The notes below the pieces were generated by a model. That model searched no databases and was not told the origin of the DNA. It worked only from the letters and a program-made list of their open reading frames with translations. The position numbers were made by a program, and so were the translations under genes. A stretch of 7,798 nt of DNA from the NCBI GenBank assembly GCA_045613585.1, contig JAZLBG010000012.1, positions 1 to 7,798 of the forward strand, in the 5' to 3' direction. Shown here piece by piece: positions 1 through 5,993 of the stretch. This DNA comes from Fimenecus sp045613585 (GTDB taxonomy: Bacteria; Bacillota; Clostridia; Oscillospirales; Acutalibacteraceae). Position 1 is the stretch's first letter; each line of letters starts with the position of its first letter.

Positions 1-2
1 CA

Positions 3-1130
3 GTTTTCTGGATGTGGCTTATTGCCATCGTTGGTAGTGCATCGGCGTTTGTTGAAAGCACACTTGCACAGATTTATAAGAAAAAAGGCCCTGATGGTTG
101 CTATGGTGGACCAGCTTATTATATAGAATCAGCACTTCATAGTAAACCACTTGCAATTGTGTTCTCAATTCTTCTTATTCTTACATATGGTTTCGGCTTT
201 AATATGCTTTGTTCATACAATTTGCAGTCAACATTTTCGGGTTACAGTTTTTATAATACAGAAACTTCTCCTTGGATTATCGGTCTTATTGTTGCAGTAG
301 TTGTTGGATACTGTCTTTTTGGTGGTGGTAAGCGAGTAATCAAGGTTACTAGCTTTTTAGTGCCTATTATGGGTGTTGCTTATATTCTTGTAGCCCTTGT
401 AATCGTGTTTATGAATATCGGACTTTTACCTGATATTTTCAAAACTATTTTTGCTGAAGCATTTGATTTTCAAGCTATTTTTGGTGGGTTCAGTGGCTCT
501 TGTGTAATTTACGGAATCAAGCGTGGTCTTTTCAGTAACGAAGCAGGTGTCGGCTCTGCTCCTAACGCATCTGCATCTGCAGAAGTTAACCATCCTGTAA
601 AACAAGGTCTTGTTCAGGTGCTTTCAGTATTTATTGATACAATTCTTATTTGTTCAGCAACTGCATTTATGTGTATGAGTTCAGGTGTTGAGCCGTCTGC
701 AGAACTTTCAGGCGCACCTTATGTTCAGGCAGCACTTACACAAACTCTCGGTAAATTCGGACCAATTTTTATAACTGTTGCAATGATTTTGTTTGCATTC
801 ACAACTCTTATCGGTAACCTTTTCTATGTTGATAAATGTATTTTCCATATATTCGGCAAAAAGCCCGGTAAAGTATTTATGAGCATTTATTATGTAATTG
901 CATCAGTAGTTATTTTTGTTGGTGCAGGACTTAGCGCTGACTTGCTTTGGGGTATTGCCGATGTTACAATGGGTGCTATGACAATTATTAATATGCCTGT
1001 AATTCTTTATCTCGGTAAATATGCTTATAAGGCATTAAAAGACTATGAGAAACAGCGTAAAGACGGTTTAGAACCTGTTTTCAAAGCGAAGAATATAGAC
1101 TTACCACATAAAACTGATTATTGGAATTAG
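3..1130 (+). CDS. Sodium:alanine/amino-acid symporter, AGCS family (5' end outside window)
   Basis: Integral membrane carrier of the alanine/glycine:cation symporter family, which imports small neutral amino acids with Na+ (or H+). The frame is open to the left edge, and the residues before the first ATG (VFW, then MWLIAIVG) continue a membrane helix, so the ATG at 12 is internal. 375 residues are visible; family members are usually about 450-480, so roughly 75-100 N-terminal residues are missing. Counting from the first visible residue, hydrophobic helices lie near 1-14, 48-66, 91-108, 117-142, 202-224, 253-277, 293-309 and 315-337. The family signature is at about 171-202: GIKRGLFSNEAGVGS, then NASASAEVNHP. 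The C-terminal tail is charged and presumably cytoplasmic. It is followed by a strong terminator, so it looks like the last gene of its transcript. Substrate (alanine, glycine, glutamine) cannot be told from sequence alone. The family call is secure. Confidence 0.93.
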   Translation, partial: VFWMWLIAIVGSASAFVESTLAQIYKKKGPDGCYGGPAYYIESALHSKPLAIVFSILLILTYGFGFNMLCSYNLQSTFSGYSFYNTETSPWIIGLIVAVVVGYCLFGGGKRVIKVTSFLVPIMGVAYILVALVIVFMNIGLLPDIFKTIFAEAFDFQAIFGGFSGSCVIYGIKRGLFSNEAGVGSAPNASASAEVNHPVKQGLVQVLSVFIDTILICSATAFMCMSSGVEPSAELSGAPYVQAALTQTLGKFGPIFITVAMILFAFTTLIGNLFYVDKCIFHIFGKKPGKVFMSIYYVIASVVIFVGAGLSADLLWGIADVTMGAMTIINMPVILYLGKYAYKALKDYEKQRKDGLEPVFKAKNIDLPHKTDYWN

Positions 1131-1137
1131 TACATAT

Positions 1138-1175
1138 AAATCACTCTATACATAAACTGTATAGGGTGATTTTTT
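1138..1175 (+). terminator. Rho-independent terminator of the AGCS gene, running into the next start codon
   Basis: Left arm 1138-1152 (AAATCACTCTATACA) pairs with right arm 1158-1172 (TGTATAGGGTGATTT) through one G-U wobble, with a 5-nt loop (TAAAC). T bases run from 1170 to 1175. A 15-bp stem plus six T is a convincing intrinsic terminator 7 bp after the symporter stop. The T-run ends at the ATG of the next gene, so the hairpin also forms that gene's 5' leader. Confidence 0.85.
1165..1170 (+). promoter_or_regulatory. Probable ribosome binding site of the amidase gene, buried in the terminator stem
   Basis: GGTGAT matches the 3' half of the extended Shine-Dalgarno consensus (GGAGGTGAT) and lies 5 nt before the ATG at 1176. 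It is entirely within the 3' arm of the terminator hairpin, so when the hairpin forms the site is paired. No other Shine-Dalgarno-like sequence lies near this start. Confidence 0.5.
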
Positions 1176-1661
1176 ATGCGAAGTTTTGAATATAACAGAA
1201 ATAATGCAGTTGAATATGCAAAAAGATGGGCATTGTCAAGAAATCCTCAATATTTTGACTTTCACGGAATAGGTGGGGATTGTACTAATTTTGCATCACA
1301 ATGTATTTATGCAGGTGCAGGAGTAATGAATTATACACGTGATTATGGTTGGTATTATATTTCACCGGATGACCGCTCAGCCGCTTGGTCAGGTGTCGAA
1401 TATTTATATAGGTTTTTAACATCAAATGTAGGCGTGGGTCCAATTGGTAAAGATATTGATTTAAGTAAGATTGAACTTGGTGATGTAATATTCTTAAATA
1501 ACGGACAAAGACTCTATCATACGCTTGTTGTAACAGGATTTGATACTGATGGCGAAATTCTTATTTGTGCCCATACTAATGATTCATATATGCGACGATT
1601 AGATAGTTACAACTATTATTCAACTTTCCCAGTTCATATTGAAAAAGTTAATACTTGGTAA
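1176..1661 (+). CDS. Putative amidase-domain protein (Amidase_6-like, papain-like fold)
   Basis: A 161-residue protein that looks like one complete Amidase_6 (PF12671-type) domain, a papain-like cysteine hydrolase fold. Visible marks are the opening YNRNNAVEYAKRWAL at about 6-20, then GGDCTNFASQC at 33-43 with the probable nucleophile Cys36, YHTLVVTG at 114-121 with the probable catalytic His115, and CAHTND at 131-136 as a candidate third catalytic region. WYYISPDDRSAAWSG (59-73) is also typical of short clostridial homologues. There is no signal peptide or membrane segment, so the product appears cytoplasmic; the substrate is unknown. The conserved part starts about six residues in, which supports the ATG at 1176 although it sits right after the upstream terminator. 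The gene has a terminator on each side and no clear promoter in the 45-bp gap, so its transcription is unexplained. Confidence 0.85.
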   Translation: MRSFEYNRNNAVEYAKRWALSRNPQYFDFHGIGGDCTNFASQCIYAGAGVMNYTRDYGWYYISPDDRSAAWSGVEYLYRFLTSNVGVGPIGKDIDLSKIELGDVIFLNNGQRLYHTLVVTGFDTDGEILICAHTNDSYMRRLDSYNYYSTFPVHIEKVNTW

Positions 1662-1666
1662 AAGAA

Positions 1667-1694
1667 AAAAGGATTGGAGTTTTCCAATCCTTTT
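1667..1694. terminator. Bidirectional terminator between convergent genes
   Basis: Perfect 12-bp stem: AAAAGGATTGGA (1667-1678) with TCCAATCCTTTT (1683-1694), loop GTTT. The plus strand continues as TTTTGTGTT, ending the amidase transcript 5 bp after its stop. The minus strand reads a T-run (TTTTTTCTTTT) after the same stem, 3 bp beyond the CapA-family stop codon. The hairpin can therefore serve both converging genes. Confidence 0.88.
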
Positions 1695-1697
1695 GTG

Positions 1698-2861
1698 TTA
1701 CATCTGCTCTAAAATATAGTTTTTAATATCTTCTAATTTACTTTCTTTCCATTTGCCTTCTTCGGCTTTTTCAGCAAGAGGGCAAATAATGTGGAAATCA
1801 AGTGTTTCACCGGGTACACGACCTGTTCTTAATGGCTCTGCAAAATGCTCTTTCCATTTCTCTTCACTTGCATTTTTGAATTCTTCAGGCTTTAAATAGG
1901 TCATTTGACGCTTTGTTGCGGCAATTAGCATCTTTGCAGATAATGGTGCTAAAAGGTCATATTCATCTTTCTGAACGTCAACAAATATGCGTGGAAGCTT
2001 ATCTTTAATAATTTTTTCTTCACCACGAATAATTTTAAGTCCCATTGGCTCAAAAGTGAACTCATTTTCAGTAAAGTTAAGTTTAATAATCAATCCAATA
2101 TCAGTATTAAACTGTGAACGCTGATAATCAGTATCAAAAATAAAGTTACCAAGTGAATAGAAAATTACTTTGTCGCCAACAGTTTCATAATTCATTGGTA
2201 CATGTGGATGGTGAGCAACAACAATGTCTGCACCCATTTCGAGATACTTATGATATCTTTCACGAGTGTAAGGGGAAGGGAGTGGGGTGAATTCTTCACC
2301 TGCATGAGCTACAACAATGCACCAACGACAAGTTTTCTTGATTTCATCAATTGACTTTTGTATTTCGTCAAGGTCACTCCAACTGTAACAACCCGGCTTA
2401 TCAATATCTGCTTTTCTGCAAGCACGTTGATAACCAACACCAAACATGCCAATTCCGCCTGCTTCATTAAGAATAACAGGTTTTCTTGCCTCGTCAATAT
2501 TCATTCCTGCACCAATAGTTTGCACATTATTTTCTTTTGCAATTTTGAGTGTGCTTTCAATGCCATAAGCACCTGCGTCCATAATATGATTGTTGCAGAT
2601 GTTCCATATATCTGATTTCATATTGTTTAGAACTTTTACAGCTTTTGGGTCAATAGTATGCAACAACTGTTGAACACCGCTTTGAGTAGTATTTTGTTCT
2701 GCAACCGCAACAGGACCTTCAACATTAGTAATAACGTGGTCAGCACTATGAAGAAATTGGAGTATTTCTTGTGATATTAAATTTTCATCATCCCATTTAC
2801 CGTACATATATCGGTCAAAACCAATATCGCCAGTAAAAACTAATGAAGTTTTTTCTTTCAT
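1698..2861 (-). CDS. CapA-family protein (poly-gamma-glutamate synthesis / metallophosphatase-like fold)
   Basis: A 387-residue member of the CapA (PGA_cap) family, which has a calcineurin-like metallophosphatase-type fold and is named for a poly-gamma-glutamate capsule protein. Motifs from the chosen start: LVFTGDIGFDR at 7-17, NVEGP at 46-50, NICNNHIMDAG at 87-97, VVAHAGEE at 183-190, VVAHHPHVP at 214-222 and FYSLGNFIFD at 234-243. These Asp, Asn and His blocks are the expected metal-ligand positions. The tail from about 290 is less conserved and rich in Lys and Glu. The reading frame stays open upstream to 3014, but those extra 51 residues are translated tRNA-Leu, so I start at the ATG at 2861, which has AAGGTG at 2867-2872. 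No signal peptide or membrane anchor is visible, unlike capsule CapA, and no capB/capC genes are nearby, so a capsule role is doubtful. It lies downstream of the tRNA and its terminator and probably relies on read-through. The family is clear; the substrate is not. Confidence 0.88.
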   Translation of the reverse strand: MKEKTSLVFTGDIGFDRYMYGKWDDENLISQEILQFLHSADHVITNVEGPVAVAEQNTTQSGVQQLLHTIDPKAVKVLNNMKSDIWNICNNHIMDAGAYGIESTLKIAKENNVQTIGAGMNIDEARKPVILNEAGGIGMFGVGYQRACRKADIDKPGCYSWSDLDEIQKSIDEIKKTCRWCIVVAHAGEEFTPLPSPYTRERYHKYLEMGADIVVAHHPHVPMNYETVGDKVIFYSLGNFIFDTDYQRSQFNTDIGLIIKLNFTENEFTFEPMGLKIIRGEEKIIKDKLPRIFVDVQKDEYDLLAPLSAKMLIAATKRQMTYLKPEEFKNASEEKWKEHFAEPLRTGRVPGETLDFHIICPLAEKAEEGKWKESKLEDIKNYILEQM

Positions 2862-2866
2862 AAAAA

Positions 2867-2872
2867 CACCTT
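2867..2872 (-). promoter_or_regulatory. Ribosome binding site fixing the CapA-family start
   Basis: AAGGTG on the minus strand, followed by five T and then the ATG at 2861. It supports that start over the longer open frame that runs back through the tRNA gene. Confidence 0.7.
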
Positions 2873-2883
2873 GAATATTTATT

Positions 2884-2916
2884 AAAAAAGACCTCGTTTT
2901 TATTGCGAGGTCTTTT
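2884..2916 (-). terminator. Intrinsic terminator of tRNA-Leu, in the leader of the CapA-family gene
   Basis: On the minus strand, AAAAGACCTCG pairs with CGAGGTCTTTT (GACCTCG core at 2890-2896 and 2906-2912), with a 9-nt loop (CAATAAAAA), and six T follow at 2889-2884. It begins directly after the tRNA CCA end and stops 22 nt before the CapA-family ATG. Confidence 0.85.
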
Positions 2917-3001
2917 TGGTGCGGGTAGCAGGGGTCGAACCTGTACACCTCTCGGCACAAGATCCTAAATCTTGCGTGTCTGCCAATTCCACCATACCCG
3001 C
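2917..3001 (-). tRNA. trnL: tRNA-Leu, anticodon UAG (reads CUA and probably other CUN codons)
   Basis: On the minus strand the acceptor arm GCGGGTA pairs with TACCCGC, followed by discriminator A and an encoded CCA (2919-2917). The D-loop has the leucine-type GGAATTGGCAGAC. The anticodon stem CAAGA/TCTTG encloses the loop TTTAGGA, giving anticodon TAG at 2967-2965. A long variable arm (GCCGAGAGGTGT, class II tRNA) is followed by the T-arm CAGGTTCGACCCCTG. All parts of a type II tRNA-Leu are present and paired. It has its own promoter immediately upstream and a terminator immediately downstream. Confidence 0.97.
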
Positions 3002-3014
3002 ATATTTCTTGCAT

Positions 3015-3043
3015 ATTATATCAAAGTTTTTTTTAAAATTCAA
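3015..3043 (-). promoter_or_regulatory. Vegetative sigma promoter of tRNA-Leu
   Basis: On the minus strand, -35 TTGAAT (3043-3038), a 17-bp spacer with a run of eight A, and -10 TATAAT (3020-3015, a perfect consensus). The predicted transcript start is near 3008, about 7 nt before the tRNA. It probably also supplies the CapA-family gene by read-through of the tRNA terminator. Confidence 0.8.
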
Positions 3044-3072
3044 TAGACAAATTCGTTATTATGTTATAAAAT
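3044..3072 (+). promoter_or_regulatory. Probable promoter of the glycosidase-regulator pair
   Basis: Plus-strand -35-like TAGACA (3044-3049), a 17-bp spacer, and -10-like TAAAAT (3067-3072). An overlapping extended -10 reading, TGTTATAAA at 3062-3070, is also possible. The -35 begins on the base directly next to the -35 of the divergent tRNA promoter. The predicted leader to the ATG at 3125 is about 45 nt. Confidence 0.55.
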
Positions 3073-3111
3073 ATATATGATTATTATGCCGTAATGGGCT
3101 TTGTTCAATTT

Positions 3112-3117
3112 GGAGGT
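3112..3117 (+). promoter_or_regulatory. Strong ribosome binding site deciding the glycosidase start
   Basis: GGAGGT, 7 nt before the ATG at 3125. The frame is open from a TTG at 3101, but that start would place this site inside the coding region, and the in-frame ATG at 3134 is 16 nt away. The site therefore selects 3125. Confidence 0.88.
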
Positions 3118-3124
3118 AAAAATT

Positions 3125-4879
3125 ATGGGATTTATGAAAACTCGTTGGACAGATAAGGTTGACAGAAATAATCCGTTGCCTGAATATCCTCGTCCACAAA
3201 TGGAGCGTAGTGACTGGATGTCACTTAATGGCGTTTATGATTATGCTATTAAAAGTGCAAATTGCGAATGGGCAGAAGATTTTGATGGTGAAATTGTTGT
3301 TCCTTTTGCTGTTGAAAGCATGCTTTCAGGAGTACAAAAACAATTACTCCCAAGTCAGCGCCTTTGGTATAAAAAAACATTTACAGTACCTGAAAATATG
3401 AAAGGTAAGAACATTCTTCTTAACTTTGCCGCTGTTGACTGGCAGTGTAAGGTATATGTGAACAAATCACTTGCTGGCACACATACAGGCGGTTATGCGA
3501 CTTTTACACTCGATATTACAAGTTTGCTTAATGATGGTGAAAACGAGCTTGTTGTATGCGTTTACGACCCAACAGAAAAAGGTTGGCAACAACGTGGTAA
3601 ACAGGTCATTGATACTCATGGTTTCTGGTATGTTGCAACTTCAGGTATTTGGCAGAGCGTTTGGCTTGAAGCAGTTGATGCTTGTCATATTACAAAACTT
3701 CGTATGATTCCTGATATTGACGAAAAAACACTTAAAGTCAAAACTTTTGCAACAGAAGAAAATCTTGGTGTTAAGGTTACAGTTTTTGATGGCGAAACAA
3801 TTGTATCTGAAAACACAATTTCAATGGATGACGAAATTAAATTTGATGATATTAAGCTTTGGTCACCTGAAAGCCCATTCCTTTATGACCTCAAAATAGA
3901 CCTTGTAAAGGATGGAAAAACTGTTGATACGGTTAAGAGTTATGTTGGTATGCGCAAATTCTCAATGGAAAAAGATAATTACGGTTTACCAAGATTTTTC
4001 TTAAACAACGAGCCATATTTCCAAAAAGGTCTTCTTGACCAAGGCTACTGGTCAGATGGTGGTATGACACCTCCAACAGACGAAGCAATGATTTATGACA
4101 TCGAAACAATGAAGAGATTAGGCTTTAATATGATGCGCAAACATATTAAAGTTGAACTTGACCGTTGGTATTATCACTGTGACCGTCTTGGTATGCTTGT
4201 ATGGCAAGATATGGTTAGTGGTGGTGAATACATAGGAACATTCTTAGCTGGTGTTTGCCCATTCTTTGGCGTTCATGTTAAAGATGATAAATATAAGGCT
4301 TTCAAGCGTGGTGAAAAGAAATGGCGTGACGAGTTTAAGCGTGAACTTAACGAAATGCTTAATCAGTTATTTAATCACACTTGTATTTCTGTTTGGGTAC
4401 CATTTAATGAAGGTTGGGGTCAGTTTGACTCAGTTCAAATTGCAACAAGCGTTAAAAATTTTGACCCATCAAGACTTGTTGACCATGCTAGCGGTTGGCA
4501 TGACCAAGGAGCAGGTGACTTTAACAGTATGCACAGATATACTGTTCCTGTTACAGGTCGTAAAAATGATGGTAGAATTTTTGCACTTACAGAATATGGT
4601 GGATATAGCCGTGTTGTTAGCGACCATACTTGGGATGAATCAAAGAGTTTTGGTTATATGATGTATAAAACTAAGGATTCTCTCACAAAAGCATATAAGA
4701 GTTTACATGAAAAACAGGTTATTCCACTTATTGATAAGGGTTTAAGTGCTACAGTCTATACTCAGGTTAGTGACGTTGAAAACGAAGTTAATGGTATTAT
4801 GACTTATGACCGTGAGCATATTAAGATTGATGAAGATGTTATTATTGATATCAATAAAAAGCTTACAATTATGAAATAA
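3125..4879 (+). CDS. Glycoside hydrolase family 2 protein (beta-galactosidase/beta-glucuronidase-like)
   Basis: A 584-residue retaining exo-glycosidase of family GH2, the LacZ/UidA superfamily. The jelly-roll sugar-binding domain spans about 20-185: PRPQMERSDWMSLNG near 22-36, RLWYKKTF at 79-86, HTGGY at 120-124 and ATSGIWQSVWLE at 171-182. An immunoglobulin-like domain covers about 186-278. The TIM-barrel domain begins near 280: RLGFNMMRKHIK at 331-342, GMLVWQDM at 356-363, then ISVWVPFNEGW with the probable acid/base Glu429, and FALTEYGGY with the probable nucleophile Glu490. A conserved tail, YTQVSDVENEVNG, is at 545-557. It is shorter than LacZ (over 1000 residues), as usual for single-core GH2 enzymes. 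No signal peptide is visible, so it should act in the cytoplasm on imported glycosides or oligosaccharides. The exact sugar cannot be read from sequence. The WYL regulator gene follows after one base. Confidence 0.92.
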   Translation: MGFMKTRWTDKVDRNNPLPEYPRPQMERSDWMSLNGVYDYAIKSANCEWAEDFDGEIVVPFAVESMLSGVQKQLLPSQRLWYKKTFTVPENMKGKNILLNFAAVDWQCKVYVNKSLAGTHTGGYATFTLDITSLLNDGENELVVCVYDPTEKGWQQRGKQVIDTHGFWYVATSGIWQSVWLEAVDACHITKLRMIPDIDEKTLKVKTFATEENLGVKVTVFDGETIVSENTISMDDEIKFDDIKLWSPESPFLYDLKIDLVKDGKTVDTVKSYVGMRKFSMEKDNYGLPRFFLNNEPYFQKGLLDQGYWSDGGMTPPTDEAMIYDIETMKRLGFNMMRKHIKVELDRWYYHCDRLGMLVWQDMVSGGEYIGTFLAGVCPFFGVHVKDDKYKAFKRGEKKWRDEFKRELNEMLNQLFNHTCISVWVPFNEGWGQFDSVQIATSVKNFDPSRLVDHASGWHDQGAGDFNSMHRYTVPVTGRKNDGRIFALTEYGGYSRVVSDHTWDESKSFGYMMYKTKDSLTKAYKSLHEKQVIPLIDKGLSATVYTQVSDVENEVNGIMTYDREHIKIDEDVIIDINKKLTIMK

Positions 4880-4880
4880 T

Positions 4881-5879
4881 ATGAAAAGTAATAAACAAAA
4901 GTTGAGAATACTTTATATTATCGACATTCTTTCTAGTAAATCAGACGAAGACCATTTATTATCTGCAAATGATATTATTAGGTATCTTAAAGAAGATTAT
5001 GATATAGATTGTGAACGAAAAACTGTATATGACTGTATAGACTGTCTTAACGATTATGGATTTGAAATTATAAAATCACAATCTCCTCGTGGTTATTTTA
5101 TGGTTCCATATCATTTTGAAATAGCTGAACTTCGTTTGTTGCTTGATGCTGTACAATCTGCAAACTTTATTTCTGCAAAAAAGACAAAAGCTTTACTTAA
5201 AAAGTTTTCTGCATTTGCCAGTGAATATCAATATAAACGACTTGAAAAACAGGTTTATATTGATAACAGAAATAAGTGCTTAAATGAAAATATTTTTTAT
5301 AATATTGACACTTTAAATAATGCTATTTTACAGAAAAAACAGGTTGAAGTGATTTACAGACGACGTAAGGTTGTTGAAAGTAATCGTGCTCAATATGAAG
5401 AAAAAACTATGATTATAAACCCATATGCACTTATTTGGTCAGATGATCATTATTATCTTGTTGGTAATTATAGTAAGTATGATAATCTAATTCATCTTCG
5501 CGTTGACCGTCTTAAGAGTGTAACAATTACTGAAATATCTGCTCGTCGGTTTTCTGAAGTATCTTCATATTCAACATCATTTGATACAGCTGATTATAGT
5601 AACAAGCATTTATCAATGTTTGCAGGTGACATTAAACCTGTGGAACTTATTTGTAAAAATGAAATCATTGAAGAATTTATTGATAGATTTGGAGAAAAAT
5701 GTCATATGAAGGCTTTTGATGATAAACATTTTATCGCAAAATTTGATGTGGCTGTGACAAATGGTCTTGTTTCGTGGATTATGCAGTTTGGAGACAGTAT
5801 AAAGGTAAGAGGTCCAAAAGAGTTAAAAAATATGATAATAGATAAAACTAGTGCAATTTTGTCTATGTATAATGACTAA
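4881..5879 (+). CDS. WYL-domain transcriptional regulator (DeoR/HTH_11-type winged helix)
   Basis: A 332-residue DNA-binding regulator. An N-terminal winged helix spans about 7-75: LRILYIIDIL, ANDIIRYLKEDYDIDCERKTVYDCIDCLNDYG as the helix-turn-helix, and SPRGYFM as the wing. A helical linker follows to about 145. The WYL domain spans about 150-215: VEVIYRRRK at 155-163, INPYALIWSDDHYYLVGNY at 179-197, and HLRVDRLKSV at 205-214. The name-giving WYL tripeptide reads YYL here, a common variant. The C-terminal WCX-like part is about 252-325. WYL domains sense small ligands or nucleic acids in other proteins; here the effector is unknown. The ATG is one base after the glycosidase stop and has no recognisable Shine-Dalgarno sequence, so translation is probably coupled to the gene before it. 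By position it likely controls the glycosidase operon; a wider role is possible. Confidence 0.88.
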   Translation: MKSNKQKLRILYIIDILSSKSDEDHLLSANDIIRYLKEDYDIDCERKTVYDCIDCLNDYGFEIIKSQSPRGYFMVPYHFEIAELRLLLDAVQSANFISAKKTKALLKKFSAFASEYQYKRLEKQVYIDNRNKCLNENIFYNIDTLNNAILQKKQVEVIYRRRKVVESNRAQYEEKTMIINPYALIWSDDHYYLVGNYSKYDNLIHLRVDRLKSVTITEISARRFSEVSSYSTSFDTADYSNKHLSMFAGDIKPVELICKNEIIEEFIDRFGEKCHMKAFDDKHFIAKFDVAVTNGLVSWIMQFGDSIKVRGPKELKNMIIDKTSAILSMYND

Positions 5880-5883
5880 AATG

Positions 5884-5922
5884 AATTTTTTTCAACAAAT
5901 CTGTGCTTAAGACTTGAAAAAA
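5884..5922. repeat. AT-rich inverted repeat overlapping the pgk -35 element
   Basis: TTTTTTTCAA at 5886-5895 faces TTGAAAAAA at 5914-5922 across an 18-nt gap; the right arm contains the pgk -35 hexamer. Only the central TTGAA/TTCAA part contains G-C pairs and no T-run follows, so it is a poor terminator. It could be an operator or chance in AT-rich DNA. No better terminator is visible after the WYL gene. Confidence 0.3.
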
Positions 5923-5942
5923 TTTAATCATTAGTATAGAAT
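5914..5942 (+). promoter_or_regulatory. Promoter of the pgk-tpiA unit
   Basis: -35 TTGAAA (5914-5919), a 17-bp spacer and -10 TAGAAT (5937-5942); TATAGA at 5935-5940 is an overlapping alternative with a 15-bp spacer. The expected start is near 5949, giving a leader of about 45 nt that holds the pgk Shine-Dalgarno site (AAAGGA at 5978-5983). Confidence 0.6.
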
Positions 5943-5993
5943 ATTCTGTGGTAAAAAATTAATTTATTATATCTTTGAAAGGATGTATTTTCA

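Noticed and set aside
1101..1152. Promoter for the amidase gene at the end of the symporter gene
   Set aside because: TTGGAA at 1121 and TATA-like words nearby exist, but spacings of 8, 18 or 20 bp with poor -10 matches are not convincing.
2309..2615. Open frames on both strands within the CapA-family gene
   Set aside because: They overlap a clearly conserved protein, have no ribosome sites or family resemblance, and read as low-complexity shadow peptides.
2862..3014. N-terminal 51-residue extension of the CapA-family protein
   Set aside because: It is the translation of tRNA-Leu and its terminator. The ATG at 2861 has its own AAGGTG site and starts right at the conserved domain.
3101..3124. 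TTG start giving eight more residues to the glycosidase
   Set aside because: It would put the GGAGGT ribosome site inside the coding region; the ATG at 3125 is correctly spaced from that site.
3159..4661. Several plus-strand frames of 60-136 codons inside the glycosidase gene
   Set aside because: All lie in one alternative frame of a strongly conserved GH2 gene and have the Leu/Met/Lys-rich composition typical of shadow frames.
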